Of a stretch of 7,052 bases of DNA, positions 1 to 6,264 are shown in pieces (position 1 is the first letter of the stretch; every line of letters begins with the position of its first letter). A program made the translations under genes and the position numbers. The DNA is from Pseudomonadota bacterium. GTDB taxonomy: Bacteria; Myxococcota; Myxococcia; Myxococcales; Anaeromyxobacteraceae. The stretch covers positions 1-7,052 of the forward strand of contig JAEZXM010000563.1 in NCBI GenBank assembly GCA_023419875.1, in the 5' to 3' direction. The notes beneath the pieces are model-generated. The model was not told the origin of the DNA and ran no database searches. It saw nothing but the letters and a program-made list of their open reading frames with translations.

Positions 1-2328
1 GTGCAGGCGCTGCTCGACCGCGCGCTGGTGATGCCGGTCCTGACCGCGCACCCCACCGAGGCGCGCCGGCGCACGGTGCTCGACCACCTGGACCGGGTCT
101 CGGGCCTGCTCGCCGCGCTCGACGACCCGCGCGCCGGGGTCCGCGAGAAGGCGGCGCTCGAGGACCGGCTCCGCGAGGCGATCACCGCGCTCGCCGCGAC
201 GCGGATGTCGCGCACCGTCCGGCCCACCGCGCTCGACGAGGTGCGCGCCGGGCTGGTCGTGTTCGAGCGGACGCTCCTCGATGCGGTGCCCGAGGTCTAC
301 CGGTCCCTGGCCCGAGGGCTCGCCGAGCAGTGGCCGGAGACGGAGATCCGGATCCCGGCCTTCCTCCGGTTCGGCACCTGGATCGGCGGCGACCGCGACG
401 GGAACCCGTTCGTCACCGCCGAGGTGACGCGCGCGGCGCTGGAGCGGCAGCGGGCGCTGGTGCTCGAGCGCTACGCCCTCGATCTGCGGCGGCTCCGGGG
501 CGAGCTCTCGGCCTCCTCGGCGGGCCTGCCGCGCGAGGCGCGCGAGCGGCTGGAGGCCTCGATCGCCCGGGACCGCGAGTGGTTCCCGGAGCTGCCGCCG
601 GCATCGCGTTCGCTGCGGGACGACGAGCGCTGGCGCGAGAAGCTCCGCTACATGTTGGCCCGCCTCGAGGCGGCGCGCGTGCGGGGCGAGGGCGGCTACC
701 CGGACGCGGAGAGCTACCTCGCCGACCTCGAGCTCCTGCAGCAGACGCTCGCCGCGGCGGGCCTCTCCCGGCTCGCCCGCGGCGCGCTCGAGGACGCGCG
801 GCGCCGCGCCGAGGTGTTCGGGTTCCACCTCGCCTCGATGGACCTGCGGCAGCACTCCGACGTGCACGCGCGGGTCGTGGACGAGGTGCTGGCCCGGGGC
901 GGTACGCCCGGCTACCGCGAGCGGACCGAGGCGGAGCGGTGCGCGCTGCTCGCGGAGCTCGTCGGCCGGACCGCGCTCCCGGTGCCCGATCGCCGCGCGC
1001 TCTCGTCCGAGGCGCGCGAGGCGCTCGAGACCCTGGAGGTCGTCGGCCGGGCCCGGCGCGAAGGGGGGCCGGCGGCATGCGAGCGGTACATCACCTCGTT
1101 CACGCGGAGCCTCTCGGATCTCCTCGAGGTGGCGTTCCTCGCCCGGACGGCCCGGCTCGCGCCGGACGAGCTCCGGCCGGTGCCGCTCCTCGAGCAGCTC
1201 GAGGATCTCGAGAACGCGGGCGCGCTCGCGCAGTCGATGCTCTCCGTCCCGCCGCTCCGGGCGGCGCTGCGCGGGGAGCTCGAGGTGATGGTCGGCTACT
1301 CCGACTCGGGGAAGCAGGTGGGCTACCTCCCGAGCCGGGCGGCGCTGCACAAGGCGCAGCTCGTCCTCGCCCAGATCGCCGAGGCGGAGGGGCTGACGCT
1401 CACGATCTTCCACGGCCGCGGCGGGTCCGTCGGTCGCGGCGGCGGGCCGGCCAACCGGGCCATCCGCGCGCAGCCGCGGGCGGCGCTGCGCGGGCGGTTC
1501 CGTGTGACCGAGCAGGGCGAGACGGTCGCCGCCCGCTACGGGCGGCGCGAGATCGCGCTCCGCGACCTCGAGCAGATGGTGAACGGCGTCCTGTGCACCT
1601 CGGTGGGCCCGCCGGAGCGCGCCGCCGACGCGGCGGCCAGGGAGCGGGAGGGCATGCTCGACCGCATGGCGGGGGCGGCGCTGGAGAGCTATCGGCGGCT
1701 CACCGCCGACCCGGACCGCCTCGCCCGCTACGCGCTGCGGGCGACGCCCATGGAGGAGGTCCCCGAGCTGCGGTTCGCCTCGCGCCCGGCGAGCCGGACC
1801 GGGACGATCTCGCTCGACGCGCTCCGCGCCATCCCCTGGGTCTTCTCCTGGAACCAGAGCCGGCACGGCATCCCGGGCTGGTTCGGCCTCGGCACCGGGA
1901 TCGACGCCCTCCTCGCGGAGGTGGGCGCCGAGCGCGCCCGCGCCCTGTACCGCGAGTGGCCCTTCCTGCGAGGGCTCGTGGACGATGCCCGGATCGCCCT
2001 CACGCAGGCCGACATGGACGTCGCCGGTCAGTACGCGCGGCTCGCCGATCCCGCAGATCGGGGGATCATGGAGCTCATCCGGGAGGAGCACGCCCGGACC
2101 GTCACGGCCATCCGGACCCTCTCGGGCGAGCCGAGCCTCATGGCGGCGTGGCCGGCGGTGGAGAAGGCCGCGCACCGCCGGAACCCGTACGTGGACGTGC
2201 TCTCGCACGTCCAGATCGAGCTCCTCCGCCGGCTCCGCGCCGCGGAGGGCTCCGAGCGGGAGCGCGTGCGCGAGGCCCTGCTCCTGACGGTGAACGGGAT
2301 CGCCGCCGGGTTGCAGACGGTGGGGTAG
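1..2328 (+). CDS. ppc: Phosphoenolpyruvate carboxylase, 5'-truncated by the window edge
   Basis: Cytosolic enzyme that carboxylates phosphoenolpyruvate with bicarbonate to give oxaloacetate and phosphate, refilling the TCA cycle. The 775 visible residues carry the family signatures in order: TAHPTE with the catalytic His at residue 17 (E. coli H138), FGTWIGGDRDGNP at 124-136, DLRQHS at 281-286 (R283 matching E. coli R396), GYSDSGK at 432-438 (K438 matching K546), the glycine-rich loop FHGRGGSVGRGG at 470-481 (R473 and R479 matching R581 and R587), and WNQSRHGIPGW at 617-627. E. coli PEPC has 883 residues and its TAHPTE lies near residue 138, so about 120-140 N-terminal residues are upstream of the window; the GTG at base 1 is probably an internal Val codon. 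The frame is intact to TAG. The inhibitor site looks altered: Q669 stands where E. coli has K773, and the usual C-terminal NTG is TVG. No neighbour is functionally linked. Identification is secure; regulation is inferred. Confidence 0.97.
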   Translation: MQALLDRALVMPVLTAHPTEARRRTVLDHLDRVSGLLAALDDPRAGVREKAALEDRLREAITALAATRMSRTVRPTALDEVRAGLVVFERTLLDAVPEVYRSLARGLAEQWPETEIRIPAFLRFGTWIGGDRDGNPFVTAEVTRAALERQRALVLERYALDLRRLRGELSASSAGLPREARERLEASIARDREWFPELPPASRSLRDDERWREKLRYMLARLEAARVRGEGGYPDAESYLADLELLQQTLAAAGLSRLARGALEDARRRAEVFGFHLASMDLRQHSDVHARVVDEVLARGGTPGYRERTEAERCALLAELVGRTALPVPDRRALSSEAREALETLEVVGRARREGGPAACERYITSFTRSLSDLLEVAFLARTARLAPDELRPVPLLEQLEDLENAGALAQSMLSVPPLRAALRGELEVMVGYSDSGKQVGYLPSRAALHKAQLVLAQIAEAEGLTLTIFHGRGGSVGRGGGPANRAIRAQPRAALRGRFRVTEQGETVAARYGRREIALRDLEQMVNGVLCTSVGPPERAADAAAREREGMLDRMAGAALESYRRLTADPDRLARYALRATPMEEVPELRFASRPASRTGTISLDALRAIPWVFSWNQSRHGIPGWFGLGTGIDALLAEVGAERARALYREWPFLRGLVDDARIALTQADMDVAGQYARLADPADRGIMELIREEHARTVTAIRTLSGEPSLMAAWPAVEKAAHRRNPYVDVLSHVQIELLRRLRAAEGSERERVREALLLTVNGIAAGLQTVG

Positions 2329-2334
2329 GGCGGC

Positions 2335-2362
2335 GCCGTCGCCTCGCTTCACCGGTGACGGC
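2335..2362 (+). terminator. Weak hairpin after ppc, possible terminator
   Basis: Just downstream of the ppc stop, GCCGTC (2335-2340) can pair with GACGGC (2357-2362) around a 16-nt loop. There is no following T-run, and the stem is short for such GC-rich DNA, so this may be chance. It is the only hairpin I see in the 72-nt gap between ppc and the hydrolase gene. Confidence 0.2.
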
Positions 2363-2378
2363 CGGCGCGGCATACGAT
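2348..2378 (+). promoter_or_regulatory. Possible promoter for the glycoside hydrolase / AraC pair
   Basis: A TTCACC box (2348-2353, four of six matches to TTGACA) and a TACGAT box (2373-2378, four of six matches to TATAAT) are separated by 19 nt, slightly long for a housekeeping promoter. The -10 box lies 22 nt before the chosen ATG, leaving a short leader that includes the ribosome binding site. It is the only A/T-containing stretch in the gap. The call rests on eye matching alone. Confidence 0.3.
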
Positions 2379-2389
2379 GCCCCCGGACC

Positions 2390-2394
2390 GGAGG
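2390..2394 (+). promoter_or_regulatory. Ribosome binding site deciding the hydrolase start
   Basis: GGAGG ends 6 nt before the ATG at 2401, which is ideal spacing. The other in-frame ATG, at 2377, has no comparable site upstream and would add eight residues (MPPDRRLT) ahead of a normal-looking signal peptide. This favours 2401. Confidence 0.75.
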
Positions 2395-2400
2395 CTCACC

Positions 2401-3996
2401 ATGCACTCCCACTCGCTGCGCGTTCTCTCCCCCGCCCTCGCCGCCCTGCTCGCCTGCTCCCACACCGCGCCCGCCTCGCCGCCGCCGGTGGAGCACGGCA
2501 ACCCCGCCGGCTACCGCGTCCACTCGCTCTCGGGCTCCTCGATCTCCGCGAGGACCGCGACCGTGAACGGCGTGGGGATGGACACAACCAGCGTCGAGAC
2601 CATCGCCGCGTCGGTGCAGGCGATGCTGAGCTCGGAGGCGCGGGCGCCGCGCACGGTGGCCGAGGTCTCGGGCGCGGCCCCGGACGTCACCGTCGACTTC
2701 ACCGCGCCAGCGACGCCCGTGCCGGCGACCTTCCACGGCGCCGACATCCAGTGGCGGAGCAAGTTCTTCTTCGGGAACCCGCGCTGGCGCGCGCTCGTCT
2801 CGCACATGAAGCTCGGGATCCTCCGCTTCCCCGGTGGGCAGGAGCGCGTCCGGTACGATCGCCACCTGCCCTCCGGGACGCCCGCGAGCGACACGCTCAC
2901 GGTCACCGCCACGCAGCCGTACGAGTTCCGGATCACCGGCGAGGACGTGGAGGAGTTCATCGGGCTCTGCCGGGAGCTCGGCATCGAGGCGGAGCCGGAG
3001 GTGAACCTCACCGTGGACGATCCGGCGATGTGGAAGGACATGGTCGACCAGATCGTGAACGGGCTCGGCTACCCGCTGACGTACCTCTCGGTCGGGAACG
3101 AGCCGGACATCAAGTCGCCGAACGGCAACTGGCCCTACTACGGCGTCACCGGCGGGAACAGCGAGACGAACCGTGACACGGTCCTCGACGAGTACCGGCG
3201 CCGGCACCTCGCCTCTCACGCCGCGATCTCGCAGGTGAAGCCGGGCATGACCTTCGTGTACGGCGAGCTCGGGATGTGGACCCCGGACCAGCTGGGGAAG
3301 AACCTCGACCGGCTCCTCGGCGGGCTCGGCGGGAACCGCCCCGGCGCGATCGCCGCCCACTGGTACATGCTGGGCAACTGGGGCCAGTCGGCGGGGAGCG
3401 GCGACTACCCGTCGATCGGGAACCTCGACGCCCAGGGGTCGGGGATCCGGAACATCGCCTACCTCGAGACCATCGCGGACACCATGCGCGCGCGGGCGGA
3501 GGCGAACGGGCAGGCCGGCGCGAAGCTCTTCCTCGGCGAGTTCGGCGTCTCCTGGAGCGCGACGTCCGCCGATGCCGAGGTCTCGAACCGGCTCGCGGCA
3601 GCGATCTTCAACGCAGAGGCGCAGGAACGCGGGAAGCTCGCCGGGTTCGACTCGATGCAGTGGTTCGGGCTCTCCGACCCGGACTCGTTCGGGAACTGGG
3701 TTCCCTCGCTCATCGAGGTCGCGGACGCCTCGGGCCAGCCCACTCCGCGGCCGCAGTGGTTCGTGTACTTCCTGTACAAGCACCTGTACGGCGACCAGAT
3801 CGTGCGCGTCCGGAACGGGCTCCACGCGGACTGGTCGATCCACGCGGCGAAGGACGCGGGCCGGAGCTACCTCATGCTCGTGAACCGGAGCGGGACGGCG
3901 CGGGTCGAGAAGGTGGCAGAGGTGACGACCGCGGCCGGCACGCGGCAGCTCCGGCTGACGCTGCACCCGCACTCGGTGACCATCGTGAGCTTCTGA
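2401..3996 (+). CDS. Secreted clan GH-A glycoside hydrolase, probable lipoprotein
   Basis: A 531-residue exported protein likely to cleave a glycosidic bond in the periplasm or at the outer membrane; the substrate cannot be read from the sequence. Residues 1-19 form a signal peptide with a lipobox-like LLAC (Cys19, followed by Ser20), so lipid anchoring is likely. A variable region to about 105 precedes a TIM-barrel-like core: FHGAD at 111-115, LRFPGG at 141-146 (a motif seen near the barrel start in GH79- and GH51-like enzymes), SVGNEPD with E234 as the probable acid/base, HWYM with H320, and FLGEFG with E380 as the probable nucleophile. NEP on one strand and a Glu about 146 residues later is the clan GH-A retaining layout. 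A C-terminal segment from about 465 looks like the small beta-sandwich common in these families. E289 (GELGMW) is a less likely alternative nucleophile. Closest in style to GH79 or GH39/GH51, but the family is not fixed. The AraC-type gene follows after 8 nt. Confidence 0.8.
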   Translation: MHSHSLRVLSPALAALLACSHTAPASPPPVEHGNPAGYRVHSLSGSSISARTATVNGVGMDTTSVETIAASVQAMLSSEARAPRTVAEVSGAAPDVTVDFTAPATPVPATFHGADIQWRSKFFFGNPRWRALVSHMKLGILRFPGGQERVRYDRHLPSGTPASDTLTVTATQPYEFRITGEDVEEFIGLCRELGIEAEPEVNLTVDDPAMWKDMVDQIVNGLGYPLTYLSVGNEPDIKSPNGNWPYYGVTGGNSETNRDTVLDEYRRRHLASHAAISQVKPGMTFVYGELGMWTPDQLGKNLDRLLGGLGGNRPGAIAAHWYMLGNWGQSAGSGDYPSIGNLDAQGSGIRNIAYLETIADTMRARAEANGQAGAKLFLGEFGVSWSATSADAEVSNRLAAAIFNAEAQERGKLAGFDSMQWFGLSDPDSFGNWVPSLIEVADASGQPTPRPQWFVYFLYKHLYGDQIVRVRNGLHADWSIHAAKDAGRSYLMLVNRSGTARVEKVAEVTTAAGTRQLRLTLHPHSVTIVSF

Positions 3997-4004
3997 GCGC
4001 CGAG

Positions 4005-4961
4005 ATGCCCGACCGCCCCGTCCCCCCGCGCGACGAGTACCTCGCGCGCATCCACCGGGTGCAGGACCACATCGAGCGGCACCTCGGCGAGGAGCTGCGC
4101 CTCGAGGACCTCGCCCGGGTGGCCTGCTTCTCGCCCTTCCACTTCCACCGCATCTACGCGGCGGTGACCGGGGAGACCATCCGCGGCTTCGTGGCCCGCG
4201 TCCGGCTCGAGCGGGCGGCGAGCGCGCTCCTCCGCCAGCCCGAGCGGAGCGTCACCGAGATCGCGCTCGACGCCGGGTTCGGCGGGTCGGCCGCCTTCGC
4301 GCGGGCCTTCCGGGCGGCGTACGGGACGACCGCCACGCAGTTCCGCAAGACGGGCAAACCGCTCCGCAAGCGCGGTGAAGAGGGCGCGGAGGGCGCCGGG
4401 TACGTTGCCCCCGTCGGCGCGGCGCCGGATGGACCGGAGGCCGCCGCAGGACGGAGGGCGGACATGAACGGCAAGGAGAAGAAGCAGGCGGACGAGCTCC
4501 GCGTCGAGGAGCTGCCGGCCTTCACGGTGGCCTACGTGCGCCACGTGGGGCCGTACGCCGGAAACCCGGAGCTCTTCGCGCAGCTCTTCGGGCGGCTGGG
4601 ACAGTGGGCGGGGCCCCGCGGGCTCATCGGGAAGGACGCGCGCTGGCTCGCCATCTACCACGATGACCCGGAGATCACGCCGCCCGAGAAGCTGCGGCTC
4701 TCCTGCTGCATCTCGGTCCCCGCGGGCACGAAGGGCGAGCGCGACGTGAGCGTGCTGGAGATCCCGGCGGGCAGGTGCGCGGTGGCCCGGTTCACGCTCC
4801 GCGGCGACGAGTACGCGGCGGCCTGGAACTGGCTCATGGGCGAGTGGCTGCCCGCGAGCGGCTACCAGCCGGACGATCGGCCCTGCTACGAGGTCTACCT
4901 CTCGGGGCCGGAGGATCCGGTCAAGGTCGTCCAGCTCGTCGAGCCGATCAAGGCGCTGTGA
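4005..4961 (+). CDS. AraC-family regulator with C-terminal GyrI-like ligand-binding domain
   Basis: A 318-residue transcription factor. Residues 10-116 are an AraC/XylS DNA-binding domain with two helix-turn-helices: LEDLARVACFSPFHFHRIY (33-51) and SVTEIALDAGFGGSAAFARAF (82-102). Residues about 164-318 are a GyrI/SbmC-like domain: FTVAYVRHVGPYAGNPELF near 173-191, and CYEVYLSGP near 294-302, where E296 is probably the ligand-contacting acidic residue known from Rob/BmrR-type effector domains. HTH first and GyrI second is the usual order of this fused family. The linker at 118-153 is rich in Gly, Ala and charged residues and uses many A/T-ending codons. The ATG at 4005 was chosen because it begins the conserved domain, 8 nt after the hydrolase stop; its own ribosome binding site is poor (GAG touching the ATG), so translation is probably coupled. 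The effector and target genes are unknown; the hydrolase gene is a reasonable target by proximity. Confidence 0.9.
   Translation: MPDRPVPPRDEYLARIHRVQDHIERHLGEELRLEDLARVACFSPFHFHRIYAAVTGETIRGFVARVRLERAASALLRQPERSVTEIALDAGFGGSAAFARAFRAAYGTTATQFRKTGKPLRKRGEEGAEGAGYVAPVGAAPDGPEAAAGRRADMNGKEKKQADELRVEELPAFTVAYVRHVGPYAGNPELFAQLFGRLGQWAGPRGLIGKDARWLAIYHDDPEITPPEKLRLSCCISVPAGTKGERDVSVLEIPAGRCAVARFTLRGDEYAAAWNWLMGEWLPASGYQPDDRPCYEVYLSGPEDPVKVVQLVEPIKAL
4453..4466 (+). promoter_or_regulatory. Internal ribosome binding site and in-frame ATG at the GyrI-like domain
   Basis: Inside the AraC-type gene, GGAGGG (4453-4458) lies 5 nt before an in-frame ATG (4464-4466, Met154). It is stronger than the site at the gene's own start. 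Initiation here would yield a 165-residue protein consisting of the GyrI-like domain alone. Whether ribosomes use it cannot be told from sequence. Confidence 0.45.
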
Positions 4962-5021
4962 CGGCGCCGCACGCCGCCTCCTCTGCGGGTCGGCCAGCTG
5001 CTTCTGGATGGCGGCGACCTG
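4962..5021. other. 60-nt convergent gap between the AraC-type gene and the DUF3617 gene
   Basis: No hairpin with a T-run is visible, so no terminator can be called for either gene. On the minus strand, the DUF3617 frame continues past its TAG as a coding-like peptide, QVAAIQKQLADPQ, in which every codon ends in G or C (4983-5021). Confidence 0.5.
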
Positions 5022-5447
5022 CTACTTCACCGCGCCCGCGTGGCAGTCTCCGCCGAGGAGCTTGCCGCTCACCTTCATGGTCATGTCTCCCTGCTTCGAG
5101 TGCATGACCATCTTGCCGCTGAGGCGATCCTTGGTCTGGACGATCTCGCCTTCACCGGTCATCGGCTCGGGGCCGCCGCACTTCATCTTCCAGGTCATCT
5201 TGTCGCCCGACTTCTTCACGTCGGTGACCTTGCAGTTCTCGTCCTCCATCCCAGGCGGCTGCTCGGCACCGGACTTGGGCACGCAGGTCTTCTGCGTGGT
5301 CGGGGGCATGGACATCCCGCCCATCTCGGCCTGGATGGTGTGCTCCCACCAGACGCCGGGCTCGGTGTCGGCGGCGCGCGGCGACGAGGGGAAGAAGGCA
5401 AGCGCGAGAGCGCCGAGGCAGAGGCGGAGGGCGTTGCGGATCGACAT
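5022..5447 (-). CDS. DUF3617 family periplasmic protein
   Basis: A 141-residue exported protein of unknown function. A signal peptide at 1-26 (basic MSIRNALR, hydrophobic LCLGALALAFF, then PRAA before DTEP) points to the periplasm. The mature part opens with PGVWWEHT and EMGGMSMPPTTQKTC, the start pattern typical of DUF3617 proteins (PGxWE, then Met-rich GMxMPP and a Cys), and continues with an alternating-strand region to LGGDC near the end. Four mature cysteines (55, 72, 90, 135) could form two disulfides. About eleven Met residues in about 115 is high. The ATG at 5447 is supported by GGGAGA ending 6 nt upstream and by the signal peptide; a longer open frame upstream lacks coding character. 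The gene is divergent from the sigma gene and convergent with the AraC-type gene. It ends in TAG, after which the frame still looks coding for about 13 codons, so the C-terminus may be shortened. Confidence 0.85.
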   Translation of the reverse strand: MSIRNALRLCLGALALAFFPSSPRAADTEPGVWWEHTIQAEMGGMSMPPTTQKTCVPKSGAEQPPGMEDENCKVTDVKKSGDKMTWKMKCGGPEPMTGEGEIVQTKDRLSGKMVMHSKQGDMTMKVSGKLLGGDCHAGAVK

Positions 5448-5453
5448 GTCGGT

Positions 5454-5459
5454 TCTCCC
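5454..5459 (-). promoter_or_regulatory. Ribosome binding site of the DUF3617 gene
   Basis: Read on the minus strand, GGGAGA ends 6 nt before the ATG. This fixes the start at 5447 rather than at any upstream codon of the longer open frame. Confidence 0.65.
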
Positions 5460-5501
5460 GGGAGCGTCGACAAGGTGAGCGGGCGATCGAGCAAGCGGAA
5501 G

Positions 5502-5531
5502 ATTCTGTGCACGCCGGTCGTCCCGTGTCGA
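5502..5531 (-). promoter_or_regulatory. Possible sigma70-type promoter for the DUF3617 gene
   Basis: On the minus strand, TCGACA (5531-5526, five of six matches to TTGACA) and CAGAAT (5507-5502, four of six matches to TATAAT) are 18 nt apart. Transcription would start near 5495, giving a leader of about 48 nt with the ribosome binding site at its end. It is the best promoter match in the divergent region, but is seen by eye only. Confidence 0.4.
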
Positions 5532-5627
5532 TGACCTGTCCTCGGGAGGCGGGCGCGGGGAGGCGGCGGCTCTGGGCCGGCGGTGTGGGACCGCGACTCC
5601 CCGTACCTCGAGGGGGGGCCGACACCC

Positions 5628-5638
5628 ACCCGTCGGGT
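5628..5638. repeat. Small inverted repeat upstream of the sigma factor gene
   Basis: ACCCG-T-CGGGT is a perfect 5+5 bp inverted repeat around one base. It lies just upstream of TATTCT and 23 nt before the GTG start, a place where an operator could act. Such short palindromes are common in GC-rich DNA. An 8-bp palindrome, CCTCGAGG, lies nearby at 5606-5613. Confidence 0.25.
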
Positions 5639-5643
5639 CGCGG

Positions 5644-5649
5644 TATTCT
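5644..5649 (+). promoter_or_regulatory. Possible -10 element of the sigma factor gene
   Basis: TATTCT matches four of six bases of TATAAT and stands out in GC-rich surroundings, 12 nt before the GTG at 5662. The best -35 candidate, CCGACA (5619-5624), is 19 nt upstream. If the promoter is real, the transcript would have almost no leader, which fits the lack of a clear ribosome binding site. Confidence 0.25.
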
Positions 5650-5661
5650 CCCGCTGGAACC

Positions 5662-6240
5662 GTGGCCCGCCCCGACGTCGAGCACAGCATTGCGGAGTCC
5701 CTCGGGCGCGGTGCGCACGACGAGGCGGCAGAGCGTGCGATCCGCGGGTATGGCCCGGAGATCTTGGGCTACCTGAACCGGATCCTCGGGTCGCGCGGCG
5801 ACGCCGCCGACGCGTTCTCGCTCTTTGCCGAGCAGCTCTGGAAGGGCCTCGCGGGGTTCGAGGCGCGCAGCTCGCTTCGCGTCTGGGCGTACCAGATCGC
5901 CTGGCGGGCCGCCCTTCGCGTCCGCTCGGAGGCCTGGGGCCGGCGCCGCGAGCGGTTCCCCACCTCGATGGCGTCGCGGATCGCCGGAGACGTGCTCTCG
6001 CGGACGCCCGCCGCCGTCGAGGCGGAGAGCGCGCACCTCGCGAAGCTGCGCGCGGCGCTCGACGCGGAGGAGCAGAGCCTGCTCGTCCTGCGGCTCGACC
6101 GGAGTCTGTCCTGGCGCGAGGTCGCCGAGGTGATGGCCGCCGAGGGCCGGGTCGCCGACGAGGTCGCGTTGCGCAAGCGCTTCGAGCGGATCAAGGCCAA
6201 GCTCGCCGACCTCGCGCGCGCGGACGGCCTCGTGGAGTGA
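5662..6240 (+). CDS. Divergent ECF-like RNA polymerase sigma factor
   Basis: A 192-residue protein with the two-domain layout of ECF sigma factors. Residues about 24-96 resemble region 2, which binds core polymerase and the -10 element: ILGYLNRILGSRGDAADAF, a Trp at 60, then SSLRVWAYQIAWRAALRVRSE (70-90) matching the usual SLRTWLYRIARN block, followed by a basic GRRRER. Residues about 127-184 resemble region 4: LRAALDAEEQSLLVLRLDRSLSWREVAEVM, then RKRFERIKAKL as the recognition helix. The protein departs from the consensus in region 2.2, where the usual DxxQ is DAFS, and in a turn of region 4 that is about four residues longer. GTG at 5662 was chosen because the conserved part begins soon after; the ribosome binding site is weak (GGA only). 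No anti-sigma gene is adjacent. It diverges from the DUF3617 gene and converges on a kinase gene. Sigma-like fold is likely; the regulon is unknown. Confidence 0.8.
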   Translation: MARPDVEHSIAESLGRGAHDEAAERAIRGYGPEILGYLNRILGSRGDAADAFSLFAEQLWKGLAGFEARSSLRVWAYQIAWRAALRVRSEAWGRRRERFPTSMASRIAGDVLSRTPAAVEAESAHLAKLRAALDAEEQSLLVLRLDRSLSWREVAEVMAAEGRVADEVALRKRFERIKAKLADLARADGLVE

Positions 6241-6264
6241 TCGCCGGCCCCGCCTGCCTCACTC
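6235..6264. other. Inverted repeat formed by two facing stop codons
   Basis: GAGTGA (6235-6240, end of the sigma gene) and TCACTC (6259-6264, end of the kinase gene on the other strand) are perfect reverse complements around an 18-nt GC-rich loop. Each arm contains one TGA stop. It could act as a small two-way hairpin, but the stem is only 6 bp and has no T-run on either side. Confidence 0.25.

Noticed and set aside
2377..2400. Earlier ATG for the glycoside hydrolase
   Set aside because: It lacks a ribosome binding site and would place MPPDRRLT before a complete signal peptide; GGAGG sits correctly for the ATG at 2401.
330..3176. Very long open frame (948 codons) overlapping ppc and the hydrolase gene
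   Set aside because: The translation is mostly Arg, Ala, Gly and Pro without any domain, and it crosses two well-identified genes. Long empty frames are expected in DNA this GC-rich.
3867..4661. Minus-strand open frame of 264 codons antisense to the AraC-type gene
   Set aside because: It mirrors the codon pattern of the clear AraC-type gene and has no domain or ribosome binding site.
5448..5661. Small RNA or riboswitch in the divergent gap
   Set aside because: Only short palindromes and possible promoter boxes are visible; no conserved riboswitch motif or strong terminator hairpin was seen.
5448..5690. N-terminal extension of the DUF3617 open frame
   Set aside because: The upstream part reads as Pro/Arg-rich noise, while the ATG at 5447 has a good ribosome binding site followed at once by a signal peptide.
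5152..6036. Minus-strand open frame of 294 codons across the DUF3617 and sigma genes
   Set aside because: It runs out of frame through two recognised genes, with low-complexity Arg/Pro/Ala-rich translation and no start context.
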